Source: Methyloversatilis universalis EHg5 | GTDB taxonomy: Bacteria > Pseudomonadota > Gammaproteobacteria > Burkholderiales > Rhodocyclaceae | NCBI RefSeq assembly: GCF_000378945.1 | Contig: NZ_KB900539.1 | Location: forward strand, 3,048,022-3,112,021 | Reading direction: 5' to 3' | Length of the DNA stretch: 64,000 nucleotides | Shown here: positions 57,253 to 64,000 of the stretch, piece after piece | Position numbering within the stretch: position 1 is the first letter of the stretch | How the letters are laid out: every line of letters begins with the position of its first letter | Notes under the pieces: generated by a model | What the model was told of the DNA's origin: nothing | The model's input: only the letters and a program-made list of their open reading frames with translations | The model's database searches: none | Position numbers and translations under genes: made by a program

Positions 57253-58416
57253 GTGATCGAACTGAATTTCGGCAAGAAGCTGGGGGCACTCAACCTGCAG
57301 GTCGACGTGGCGCTGCCGTCACGCGGCGTGAGCGCGCTGTTCGGCCGCAGCGGCGCCGGCAAGAGCAGCCTGATCAATGCGGTGGCCGGCATCGTGAAGC
57401 CGGACCACGGCCGCATACGGGTCGGCGAGCGGGTGTTCTACGACCGCGACAGCGGCACCGATCTGGCGATCGAGGCGCGCGGCATCGGCTACGTGTTCCA
57501 GGACGCACGGCTCTTCCCTCACCTGTCGGTCGCCGGCAATCTGCGTTATGGCCTGAAGCGGGCGCGCGGCACGCACGCGGTGGGCTGGGACAGCGTGGTC
57601 GAGGTGCTCGGTCTCGAACATCTGCTGGACCGTCGGCCGTGGAATCTGTCTGGCGGCGAGCGCCAGCGCGTGGCCATCGGCCGCGCCCTGCTGCGCCAGC
57701 CGACACTGCTGCTGATGGACGAACCGCTGGCTTCGCTCGATGCGCCGCGCAAGGCCGAAGTGCTGCCCTACATCGAGCGGCTGGCGCGCGAATTCGCGCT
57801 GCCGGTGCTGTACGTGAGCCACTCGATCGAAGAGGTGACGCGACTGGCCGATCACCTGGTCATCCTGAGCGAAGGCCGCACCGTGGCCAGTGGCGAACTG
57901 TCGGACATCATGTCGCGGCCGGAGCACGCACCGCTGATCGGCCGCTACGAAGCCGGTTCGGTACTCGACTGCACGGTGCTGCAGCACAACGACGACTACG
58001 CGCTCACCACGCTGCGCTTCGCCGACGGCCAGCTGCGGGTGCCGCGCATCGATCTCGATCCGGGCGCACCGGTGCGGGTGCGCATCCGCGCGCGTGACGT
58101 GGCGCTGGCGCTGTCGCGACCGATGGACGTGTCCATCGTGAACAAGCTGCCGGGCCGGGTGCAGCAGATCACCCCGCGCGACGGGCCTTACGCCGATGTG
58201 ACCGTGGATCTGGGCAGCCGCACGCTGCGCGCGCTGATCACGCGCGAGTCCTGCGACCGGCTCGGCCTGCAGCCGGGCACGGCGGTGTGGACCATGGTGA
58301 AATCGGTGGCGCTGGACAGCCGCAGCGTGGGTTTCAGCCGGCGTCCGCGTTCCGCATCGCCGGCGCAGGGGCCGGACTTGCCGCAGAAGCCGGGCGCGCC
58401 AGCGGAAGCGGATTGA
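57253..58416 (+). CDS. modC: Molybdate ABC transporter ATP-binding protein
   Basis: ModC drives import by ATP hydrolysis. The 387-residue protein starts with GTG at 57253. Walker A is FGRSGAGKSSL near residues 30-40, the signature NLSGGERQRVAIGRALLRQP, and Walker B LLLMDEPLASLD, then a switch His in YVSHSIEE. The C-terminal part contains a molybdate-binding TOBE/MOP region. The last residues are Pro/Ser/Arg-rich and their coding sequence overlaps the convergent modE gene by 83 bases. Confidence 0.95.
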   Translation: MIELNFGKKLGALNLQVDVALPSRGVSALFGRSGAGKSSLINAVAGIVKPDHGRIRVGERVFYDRDSGTDLAIEARGIGYVFQDARLFPHLSVAGNLRYGLKRARGTHAVGWDSVVEVLGLEHLLDRRPWNLSGGERQRVAIGRALLRQPTLLLMDEPLASLDAPRKAEVLPYIERLAREFALPVLYVSHSIEEVTRLADHLVILSEGRTVASGELSDIMSRPEHAPLIGRYEAGSVLDCTVLQHNDDYALTTLRFADGQLRVPRIDLDPGAPVRVRIRARDVALALSRPMDVSIVNKLPGRVQQITPRDGPYADVTVDLGSRTLRALITRESCDRLGLQPGTAVWTMVKSVALDSRSVGFSRRPRSASPAQGPDLPQKPGAPAEAD

Positions 58417-58795
58417 GCGCCTCATCCAGTTCGCGCAGCTGCAGCGCCACCGCCTCTGCAGTACGCCGCTCGGCGGCGCGGAACAGCGCGATCAGCCGCA
58501 CGCCGAACGGCGTCAGTTCCGCCCCGCCTGCGCCCTGCGAGCGGCCGGGATAGGTTTTCACCACCGGCTCGGCAAACATGCGGTTCAGATCGTCGATCAG
58601 CAGCCAGGCGCGGCGATAGGCCATGCCCATGGCCCGCGCGGCACCGGAAATCGAGCGCTCGCGCGCCAGATGTTCCAGCAGTTCGATCTTGCCCGGCCCC
58701 AGCCGCTCGCCATTGTGGAAATGCAGGCGCAGCGAGGCCGAAGACGCCGGAGCGGCGTTCAGGCCATCGGAGATCGGGGTTTCCGGAGCAGTCAT
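58334..58795 (-). CDS. modE: ModE-like regulator, DNA-binding domain only
   Basis: The 153-residue protein has the ModE N-terminal winged helix: LGPGKIELLEHLARERSISGAARAMGMAYRRAWLLIDDLNRMF and AELTPFGVRLIALF. It lacks the two C-terminal molybdate-binding MOP domains of full ModE. Instead the last 40 residues are Ala/Pro-rich and derive from DNA overlapping modC. Single-domain ModE proteins are known in several bacteria. It converges on modC, so a role in controlling mod or fds genes is plausible, but molybdate sensing must then come from elsewhere. Confidence 0.88.
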   Translation of the reverse strand: MTAPETPISDGLNAAPASSASLRLHFHNGERLGPGKIELLEHLARERSISGAARAMGMAYRRAWLLIDDLNRMFAEPVVKTYPGRSQGAGGAELTPFGVRLIALFRAAERRTAEAVALQLRELDEALNPLPLARPASAASPAPAPAMRNADAG

Positions 58796-58857
58796 GGGTG
58801 AAGTTTAACGCGCCGGCACGGTCCTGCCGCCAGCCGGTCGCGGTATCATCCGCGCCC

Positions 58858-59229
58858 ATGTCGTCCGCCCGTCTCCCCCGCCGCAGCCTTGCCTGGATCG
58901 CCTTCGTGGCGCTCCTGTTCAATGCGCTCGCGCCGCTGGTGATGCAGGGCATGGCGCAGGACGCCGGCTATTCGGAACTGTGCACCGTGCGCGGCATCGA
59001 GCGCGTCGCCGACAATGGCGACGGCAGCGACCCGGGCATGGCCATGTCGGGTGCACACTGCCCCTTCTGTCTGGCGCAGCACACGCCCTTCATTCCGGCC
59101 GCGCCCGTGGTGGCCGGGCTCACCCCGGCAGCCGGTGCGGACGCGCTGCCGCCGCTCTTCCTGCACGCTCCCCGCCCGCCGTTCGCATGGGCGCCCGCCC
59201 AGCCGCGCGCGCCCCCTTCCATCGTCTGA
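58858..59229 (+). CDS. DUF2946 family protein
   Basis: The 123-residue protein has an N-terminal hydrophobic segment (SLAWIAFVALLFNALAPLVM) and the DUF2946-type motif HCPFCLAQHTPF near residues 70-81, which pairs His and Cys and may bind a metal. Another hydrophobic or proline-rich stretch follows. DUF2946 genes often neighbour TonB-dependent metal or siderophore receptors, and here a receptor starts 122 bases downstream on the same strand. The substrate is unknown. ATG 58858 follows a TATCAT -10-like element in a region of good promoter geometry. Confidence 0.75.
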   Translation: MSSARLPRRSLAWIAFVALLFNALAPLVMQGMAQDAGYSELCTVRGIERVADNGDGSDPGMAMSGAHCPFCLAQHTPFIPAAPVVAGLTPAAGADALPPLFLHAPRPPFAWAPAQPRAPPSIV

Positions 59230-59350
59230 TTCCCGCACTGAGCGCGCAGCCCGCTGCCCGATGACGCCCGTCGTCACCGCGCCGCTGCGCATGAACTGAC
59301 CGGAGCGTCACGGCCTCTGCCGGCCGCTCCGCATGCAACGGATTCCGACG

Positions 59351-61384
59351 ATGAACACCCGAACCTTCCGCCGCGCGCCGCTGGCCTGCGCGCTGCTTGC
59401 CGCCTTCACCCACACTTCCGCCAGCGCTGCCGACGACACCCGCACGCTCGACGGCGCTGCCCTGGTGCTGGGCGCCGTCAACATCCTCGACAACGCCGGC
59501 CCGATCGCGGCGCGCAGCCTGCCCACCTCGGTCGACGTGCTGGGCGCCGACCGCATCGAGAATCAGGTGGTGACCCACAACTGGCAACTGTTCGGCCAGA
59601 TGCCCGGCGTCATGCTGACCAATTTCAACCAGGGCAACGTGTCGGGCAAGTTCTCGATGCGCGGCTTCAATGGCGAGGGCGAAATCAATGCGGTGAAGCT
59701 GCTGGTCGATGGCGTGCCCGGCAACAGCAACGACGGCAACATGCCTTACCTCGAACTGGCGATTCCGCTCGAAATCGACGCCATCGAGGTGGTGCGCGGC
59801 ACCAACGACCCGCGCTACGGCCTGCACAACATCGCCGGCAACGCCAACGTGATCACCCGTACCGGCGGCAACTACATGCTGGGCCGGGCCAGCTACGGCA
59901 GTTTCAACACGCGCGATGCGCAGGCGGCGCTGGGCATCGAGCACAACGGCTTTTCGCAGAACTACGCGGTCAGCGTGTACAACAGCGACGGCTATCGCGA
60001 TCACAGCGAAACCGAAAAGGTGAGCGCCAGCGGCAAGTGGTTCTTCTCGCCTGGCGGCGACACCCGCTTCGGCGTCATCGTGCGGCACCAGGACGCGAAG
60101 GCAGAGGAAGCCGGCTACCTGACACGGCTGCAGGCGCGCACCGACCCGGACCAGTCTCCGGCACACAATGCCAGCGACGGCGGCGACCGCACGCTGGACC
60201 AGTTCAGCGCGCACGCCGACGTCGAACTGGGCGAGCGCCTGTTCTGGTCCTCGGTGGCCTACATGAACAAGATCGACGACAGGCGCTTCGTGCGTTTCTC
60301 GGCCGGCGTGTCGCAGCAGGAGCGCTACACCAGTGAAGAACATCTGGGCGCGATGAGCACGCTCACCTGGCGACCGGACGTGAGCTGGGCGAAGGAGTTC
60401 GCGCTGGTCGGCGGTGTCAGCGCCGAGTGGCAGGACAACGTGAGCGAGCGCTACACCACCGCGAACCGGGTGCGTACTGCGCAGACCCGCAACCAGCAGT
60501 TCGAACTGGACATCTACGGCGCCTTCGTCCAGGCGGTGATCAAGCCGACCGACCAGCTCAAGATCGTGCCGGCCTGGCGCACCGACGTACTGACCGGGCA
60601 TTACGACAACCTGCTGAACGGCCGCCGCTTCGACATCAACGACTACGGCAATGTGCACCAGCCCAAGATCAGCGCGGTGTATTCGTTCGACGAGCGCTAC
60701 GCGGTGTACGCCAACTACGGCCGCACCTTCCAGATCGGTGTCGGTACCGCCAGCTACAAGGTGACCCAGACCCAGGATCTGGATCCGTCGATCAACGAAG
60801 GCTGGGAAGCCGGCCTGCGCTTCCGACCGCTGCCCTGGCTGGACGGCCGGCTCGCCGTCTGGGAGCAGACCGCCAGCAACGAGGCGCGCCGCAAGCTGAA
60901 CGACCCGGCCAACAGCAGCGAAAACATCGGCAAGACCGAACGCCGCGGCATCGACCTGCAGCTCAACGCCCAGGCCACCCGTCAGCTCGGCCTGTGGATG
61001 GCGGCCGCGCTGCAGCGCTCGAAAATCCTGAAAGCGGAATCGTCGGCACCGGCCACCGAGGGCAAGGAGATCGACCATGTGCCGCACTTCCTGCTGAATG
61101 CAGGCGCCGACTACGCAGCCAGCGACGCGCTGAAGCTGTCACTGTGGGCCAGTGCCCAGGGCGACTATTACCTGGAGCGCACCAACAGCGCCGGCCGCTT
61201 CGGCAGCTATCTGCTGTTCAACGCGTCGGCCAGCTACCAGTTCAGCCCGACGCTGCGCGCCGACCTGCAGGTGCGCAACCTGACCAACCGCTATTACGAA
61301 TACGTATGGCACGACGGCGCCCAGTCGCTGCACTCGCCGGGCGAGCCGCGCGCGGTGTTCGCGTCGCTGCACGCCCGCTTCTGA
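59351..61384 (+). CDS. TonB-dependent outer-membrane receptor
   Basis: The 677-residue protein has a signal peptide (residues 1-27, ending TSASA) and a plug domain with SLPTSVDVLGADRIENQ, MPGVMLTNFNQGN and RGFNGEGEINAVKLLVDGVPGN. A 22-strand-type barrel follows and ends in an aromatic C-terminus, VFASLHARF. Such receptors import iron-siderophore or other metal complexes using TonB energy. The neighbouring DUF2946 and PepSY genes point to metal or siderophore uptake, but the ligand cannot be told from the sequence. Confidence 0.9.
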   Translation: MNTRTFRRAPLACALLAAFTHTSASAADDTRTLDGAALVLGAVNILDNAGPIAARSLPTSVDVLGADRIENQVVTHNWQLFGQMPGVMLTNFNQGNVSGKFSMRGFNGEGEINAVKLLVDGVPGNSNDGNMPYLELAIPLEIDAIEVVRGTNDPRYGLHNIAGNANVITRTGGNYMLGRASYGSFNTRDAQAALGIEHNGFSQNYAVSVYNSDGYRDHSETEKVSASGKWFFSPGGDTRFGVIVRHQDAKAEEAGYLTRLQARTDPDQSPAHNASDGGDRTLDQFSAHADVELGERLFWSSVAYMNKIDDRRFVRFSAGVSQQERYTSEEHLGAMSTLTWRPDVSWAKEFALVGGVSAEWQDNVSERYTTANRVRTAQTRNQQFELDIYGAFVQAVIKPTDQLKIVPAWRTDVLTGHYDNLLNGRRFDINDYGNVHQPKISAVYSFDERYAVYANYGRTFQIGVGTASYKVTQTQDLDPSINEGWEAGLRFRPLPWLDGRLAVWEQTASNEARRKLNDPANSSENIGKTERRGIDLQLNAQATRQLGLWMAAALQRSKILKAESSAPATEGKEIDHVPHFLLNAGADYAASDALKLSLWASAQGDYYLERTNSAGRFGSYLLFNASASYQFSPTLRADLQVRNLTNRYYEYVWHDGAQSLHSPGEPRAVFASLHARF

Positions 61385-61403
61385 GTCGGAGAAAGGGCCG
61401 GAC

Positions 61404-62555
61404 ATGACCCGCGCACGCCGCCTCTGGCTGGCCTGTCACCTGTGGCTGGGGCTTGCGCTCGGCGGCCTGCTCGTCATGTTCGGCCTGACCGGCAGCGTGC
61501 TGGTGTTCTACACCGAGGTGGACCGGCTGCTGAACCCGCATACCGTGGCCAGCACGCCTGCGCCCGACGTGGATCCGGACGCCGCCTTCGCCGCGCTGCG
61601 GGCGGCTCACCCGGGGCGCAGCGGCGCCTGGCGCATCGAGCTGCCGCTGCACGAAGGCGTGCCGCTGATGGCGCGCTACTACCGGCCGGTCGAACGCGCC
61701 GAGCGCAGCTTCGCGCCGCTGCTGGTGACGCTGGACCCGGCCACGCTGGCCATCACCCGTACCGCCTTCTGGGGCGATACTGCGGTTACCTGGATCTACG
61801 ATCTGCACTACACCCTGCTGCTGGATCGCCCGGGCAAGACCGCGGTCGGCATCGCCGGCCTGCTCATGCTGCTGTCACTGGGGTCCGGACTGTGGCTGTG
61901 GTGGCCGCGCAATCGTTCCGTCAGTCGCCTGCTGCACGCACTGAAACCGGTGCTGCGGCACGGGCGTGCGCGCCTCACCTACGACCTGCACGTGCTGTCC
62001 GGCAGCTGGGGAGCGGTGCTGCTGATCACGCTGGCACTGACCGGCGCCGCACTGGCGCTGCCGGAGCAGACCCGCGCGCTGATCACGCCGGCGTCGCCGC
62101 TGTTCCGCATGCCGGACCTGCGGGCCATCACGCCGCCCATGCACCACGCCATCACAGCCGCCGACGCGATCGCGGTCGCCCGCAGCCGCTTTCCGGGCCG
62201 GGAACTGCGCTGGGTGGAGTCACCTTCGCTGGAAGGCGGCGCCTGGCGCGTGGTGCTGCACCAGCCGGACGAACCGAGCCGGCGCTTCCCGCGCACCCAG
62301 GTGTGGGTGCACCCGGAAACCGGCACCATCGTCGCCGAACGCGATGCCGCCCGTGACAGCGGCGGCGACACCGTGCTGAACTGGCTGCACCCGCTGCACA
62401 ATGGCGAAGCCTTCGGCATGACCGGCCGCGTGCTCATGTGCATCGCCGGCCTGCTGCCGGCCCTCCTGTTCGTGACCGGCTGGATGCGCTGGCGTCACAA
62501 GGCCCGCGCCAGGGCGCTGACCGGCCAGCGCCGCACCGGCATCAGGCGGTCGTGA
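61404..62555 (+). CDS. PepSY-associated membrane protein (siderophore-type)
   Basis: The 383-residue protein has four membrane segments (for example LGLALGGLLVMFGLTGSVLVFY near residues 14-35, and IAGLLMLLSLGSGLWLWW near 152), with PepSY-like periplasmic parts between them. This is the PepSY-TM type that accompanies TonB receptors and is implicated in reductive release of siderophore iron. A His in WLHPLHNGEAFG near residue 331 fits the family. It lies 19 bases after the receptor gene, so the two form an operon. Its 3' end overlaps the convergent RTX gene by 14 bases. Confidence 0.85.
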   Translation: MTRARRLWLACHLWLGLALGGLLVMFGLTGSVLVFYTEVDRLLNPHTVASTPAPDVDPDAAFAALRAAHPGRSGAWRIELPLHEGVPLMARYYRPVERAERSFAPLLVTLDPATLAITRTAFWGDTAVTWIYDLHYTLLLDRPGKTAVGIAGLLMLLSLGSGLWLWWPRNRSVSRLLHALKPVLRHGRARLTYDLHVLSGSWGAVLLITLALTGAALALPEQTRALITPASPLFRMPDLRAITPPMHHAITAADAIAVARSRFPGRELRWVESPSLEGGAWRVVLHQPDEPSRRFPRTQVWVHPETGTIVAERDAARDSGGDTVLNWLHPLHNGEAFGMTGRVLMCIAGLLPALLFVTGWMRWRHKARARALTGQRRTGIRRS

Positions 62556-64000
62556 TGAAGAAGTGGTCTGCGTCCAGCGACAGACCGCTGCCGATCTGCG
62601 CGAACTGCACCGCCGCGCCCGCGCCCGAACCGTCAGCGTCGTAATACAGCGCGCCGCTGCTGCTGTCGTACAGAATGCGGACAGCGGCAGTATCGGCGAC
62701 CGCGTCATCGGACGACTGGAAGGCGGTCGCGGCAAGCGGCGTTTCTCCTGTCCCGAAACGGCCAGCAATACCGGCAAACGCCGAAGATTTCAGCACGAAA
62801 CGGTCGTCCGCCAGATCAAAGTCGGTGATGGTCGACAGCGTGCCGGCCTGCGGTGCCACGCCGAAGTAGAACGCATCTGCACCGTCACCGCCGGTCAGCG
62901 TATTCAGACCGCGCCCGCCATCCAGCCAGTCATTGCCGTCCATGCCGAGCAGGGTGTCTGCGCCGTCACCACCGTCCAGCAGGTTGTTCAGCTCGTTGCC
63001 GGTGATCCGGTTGGCCAGTGCGTTTCCGGTGCCGTTGAGTGCCGTGCCGGTCAGTTCGAGGTTCTCGACGTTGGCGCCCAGCGCGTAGTTGATCGACGAG
63101 CGCACGGTGTCGGTGCCCGCGTTCAGCCCTTCGCTCACCACGTCGCGCACGTTGTCTACAACGTAGGTGTCGTCCCCTTCGCCGCCCGACATGCTGTCTA
63201 TGCCCACGCCCCCGTCCAGCAGGTCGTTGCCCGCGCCCCCCGACAGCACGTCGTTGCCGTCACGTCCGTACAGCGCGTTGTCCAGTTCGTTGCCGGTCAG
63301 CACGTTGCCCAGTTCGTTGCCTTCTCCACGCAGCGCCGCACCTTCCAGCGTCAGGTTCTCTACGTTGGCGCCCAGCACGTAGTCCAGCCGCGCACGCACC
63401 AGATCCACGCCCGAGCCCCGCAACGCGCTCTCCACCACCACGTCGCCTGCGTCATCGACCACGTAGGTGTCGTTGCCCAGACCGCCTTCCATCCGGTCCG
63501 CACCCGCTCCGCCGTCGATCACGTTCGCCGAGCCGTTGCCGATCAGTACGTTGGCGCTGCCGTTGCCCTCAAGGTTGTACAGCCCCGCACCCAGCACTTC
63601 CAGTTTCTCAACGTGCGCGTAGCGGCTCTCCAGCGACAGCGTCACCGCTGCACGGCCCGCGTTGGCGAACATCACCTGCACCGTGTCCGTGCCTTCTCCG
63701 TCCGCTTCCACCACCACGTCGCCGATCTGGTCCAGCACGTAGCGGTCGTCGCCTTCGCCTCCGATCAGCGTGTCCGCGCCCGCGCCACCGTCCAGTACGT
63801 CGTCTCCACCCCGACCACTCAGTACGTTCGCGCTTGCGTTGCCGGTGAGCACGTTGGCCAGCCCGTTGCCGGTGCCGGCCACGGCCCTGCCGGTCAGCGT
63901 CAGGCGTTCGACGTTATCTGCCAGCGTGTAGTCGACCGATGCGGACACCGTATCGTTACCCTGGCCACCGGCCTCGACCACCCGGTCACCGACGTTGTCC
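62542..64000 (-). CDS. RTX-type Ca-binding repeat protein, 3' part
   Basis: The frame is open to the window edge, so the gene starts beyond 64000 and at least 486 residues are visible. They consist of about three to four modules of roughly 98 residues, each with an ANVENLTLxG-like strand, a LTGNELxNxLxG block and nonapeptide RTX repeats such as GGDGADTLLG and GGEGDDTYVVD. The tail has a DFDLADDRFVLKSSAF segment and ends HFFITTA. RTX proteins bind calcium and are exported by type I secretion using the C-terminal signal. The enzymatic or adhesive domain, if any, lies outside the window. Confidence 0.88.
   Translation of the reverse strand, partial: DNVGDRVVEAGGQGNDTVSASVDYTLADNVERLTLTGRAVAGTGNGLANVLTGNASANVLSGRGGDDVLDGGAGADTLIGGEGDDRYVLDQIGDVVVEADGEGTDTVQVMFANAGRAAVTLSLESRYAHVEKLEVLGAGLYNLEGNGSANVLIGNGSANVIDGGAGADRMEGGLGNDTYVVDDAGDVVVESALRGSGVDLVRARLDYVLGANVENLTLEGAALRGEGNELGNVLTGNELDNALYGRDGNDVLSGGAGNDLLDGGVGIDSMSGGEGDDTYVVDNVRDVVSEGLNAGTDTVRSSINYALGANVENLELTGTALNGTGNALANRITGNELNNLLDGGDGADTLLGMDGNDWLDGGRGLNTLTGGDGADAFYFGVAPQAGTLSTITDFDLADDRFVLKSSAFAGIAGRFGTGETPLAATAFQSSDDAVADTAAVRILYDSSSGALYYDADGSGAGAAVQFAQIGSGLSLDADHFFITTA

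Overview
The window is GC-rich chromosomal DNA from a proteobacterium, most likely a betaproteobacterium. Supporting signs are PEP-CTERM exported proteins, a NAD-linked molybdenum formate dehydrogenase (fdsGBACD), a cbb3 oxidase operon with an FNR-type regulator, AddAB in place of RecBCD, and H-NS, MutL/MiaA and Rho of proteobacterial type. A Rhodocyclales-like methylotroph or facultative respirer would fit, but that is inference and no rRNA gene is present to test it.

Layout. 1-8909: the 3' half of a type I-C CRISPR-Cas locus (end of cas8c with an internal cas11c start, then cas7, cas4, cas1, cas2), a leader, and an array of 80 identical 32-nt repeats, one degenerate terminal repeat and 80 spacers. 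9.0-15.6 kb: a DsrE-like protein, argJ, two tandem PEP-CTERM phytase/esterase-like proteins, an HDOD-GAF protein and a universal stress protein. 15.6-18.6 kb: a TauE/SafE-like membrane protein, hemN and a divergent fnr, with a perfect FNR box lying on the fnr start codon. 18.6-30.6 kb: housekeeping genes (miaA, mutL, dedA, purN, an RsmB-type methyltransferase, a phospholipase-D-like nuclease, an MscS channel, a fatty acid desaturase, a second universal stress protein) and a cluster of REP-like repeats. 30.7-36.1 kb: ccoNOQPGH plus a small membrane protein on the minus strand, preceded by a second FNR box. 36.4-47.7 kb: an H-NS-like protein, fadD, a CBS protein, addBA, fdxA, trxA with a long leader rich in stem-loops, and rho. 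47.7-58.8 kb: a coherent formate/molybdenum module (fdsR, fdsGBACD, an isochorismatase-like hydrolase, modABC and a short modE). 58.9-64.0 kb: a DUF2946 protein, a TonB-dependent receptor and a PepSY membrane protein, then the 3' part of an RTX-type secreted protein running off the window.

How it fits together. The FNR regulator probably controls both anaerobic haem synthesis (hemN) and the high-affinity cbb3 oxidase, giving a micro-oxic respiration regulon inside the window. The fds and mod genes pair a molybdenum enzyme for formate oxidation with molybdate uptake. No wholly new multi-gene system could be demonstrated. The most interesting unexplained signals are the FNR box on the SD-less fnr start, the structured trxA leader, the internal cas11c start, and a repeat family whose hairpin core changes sequence while staying self-complementary.
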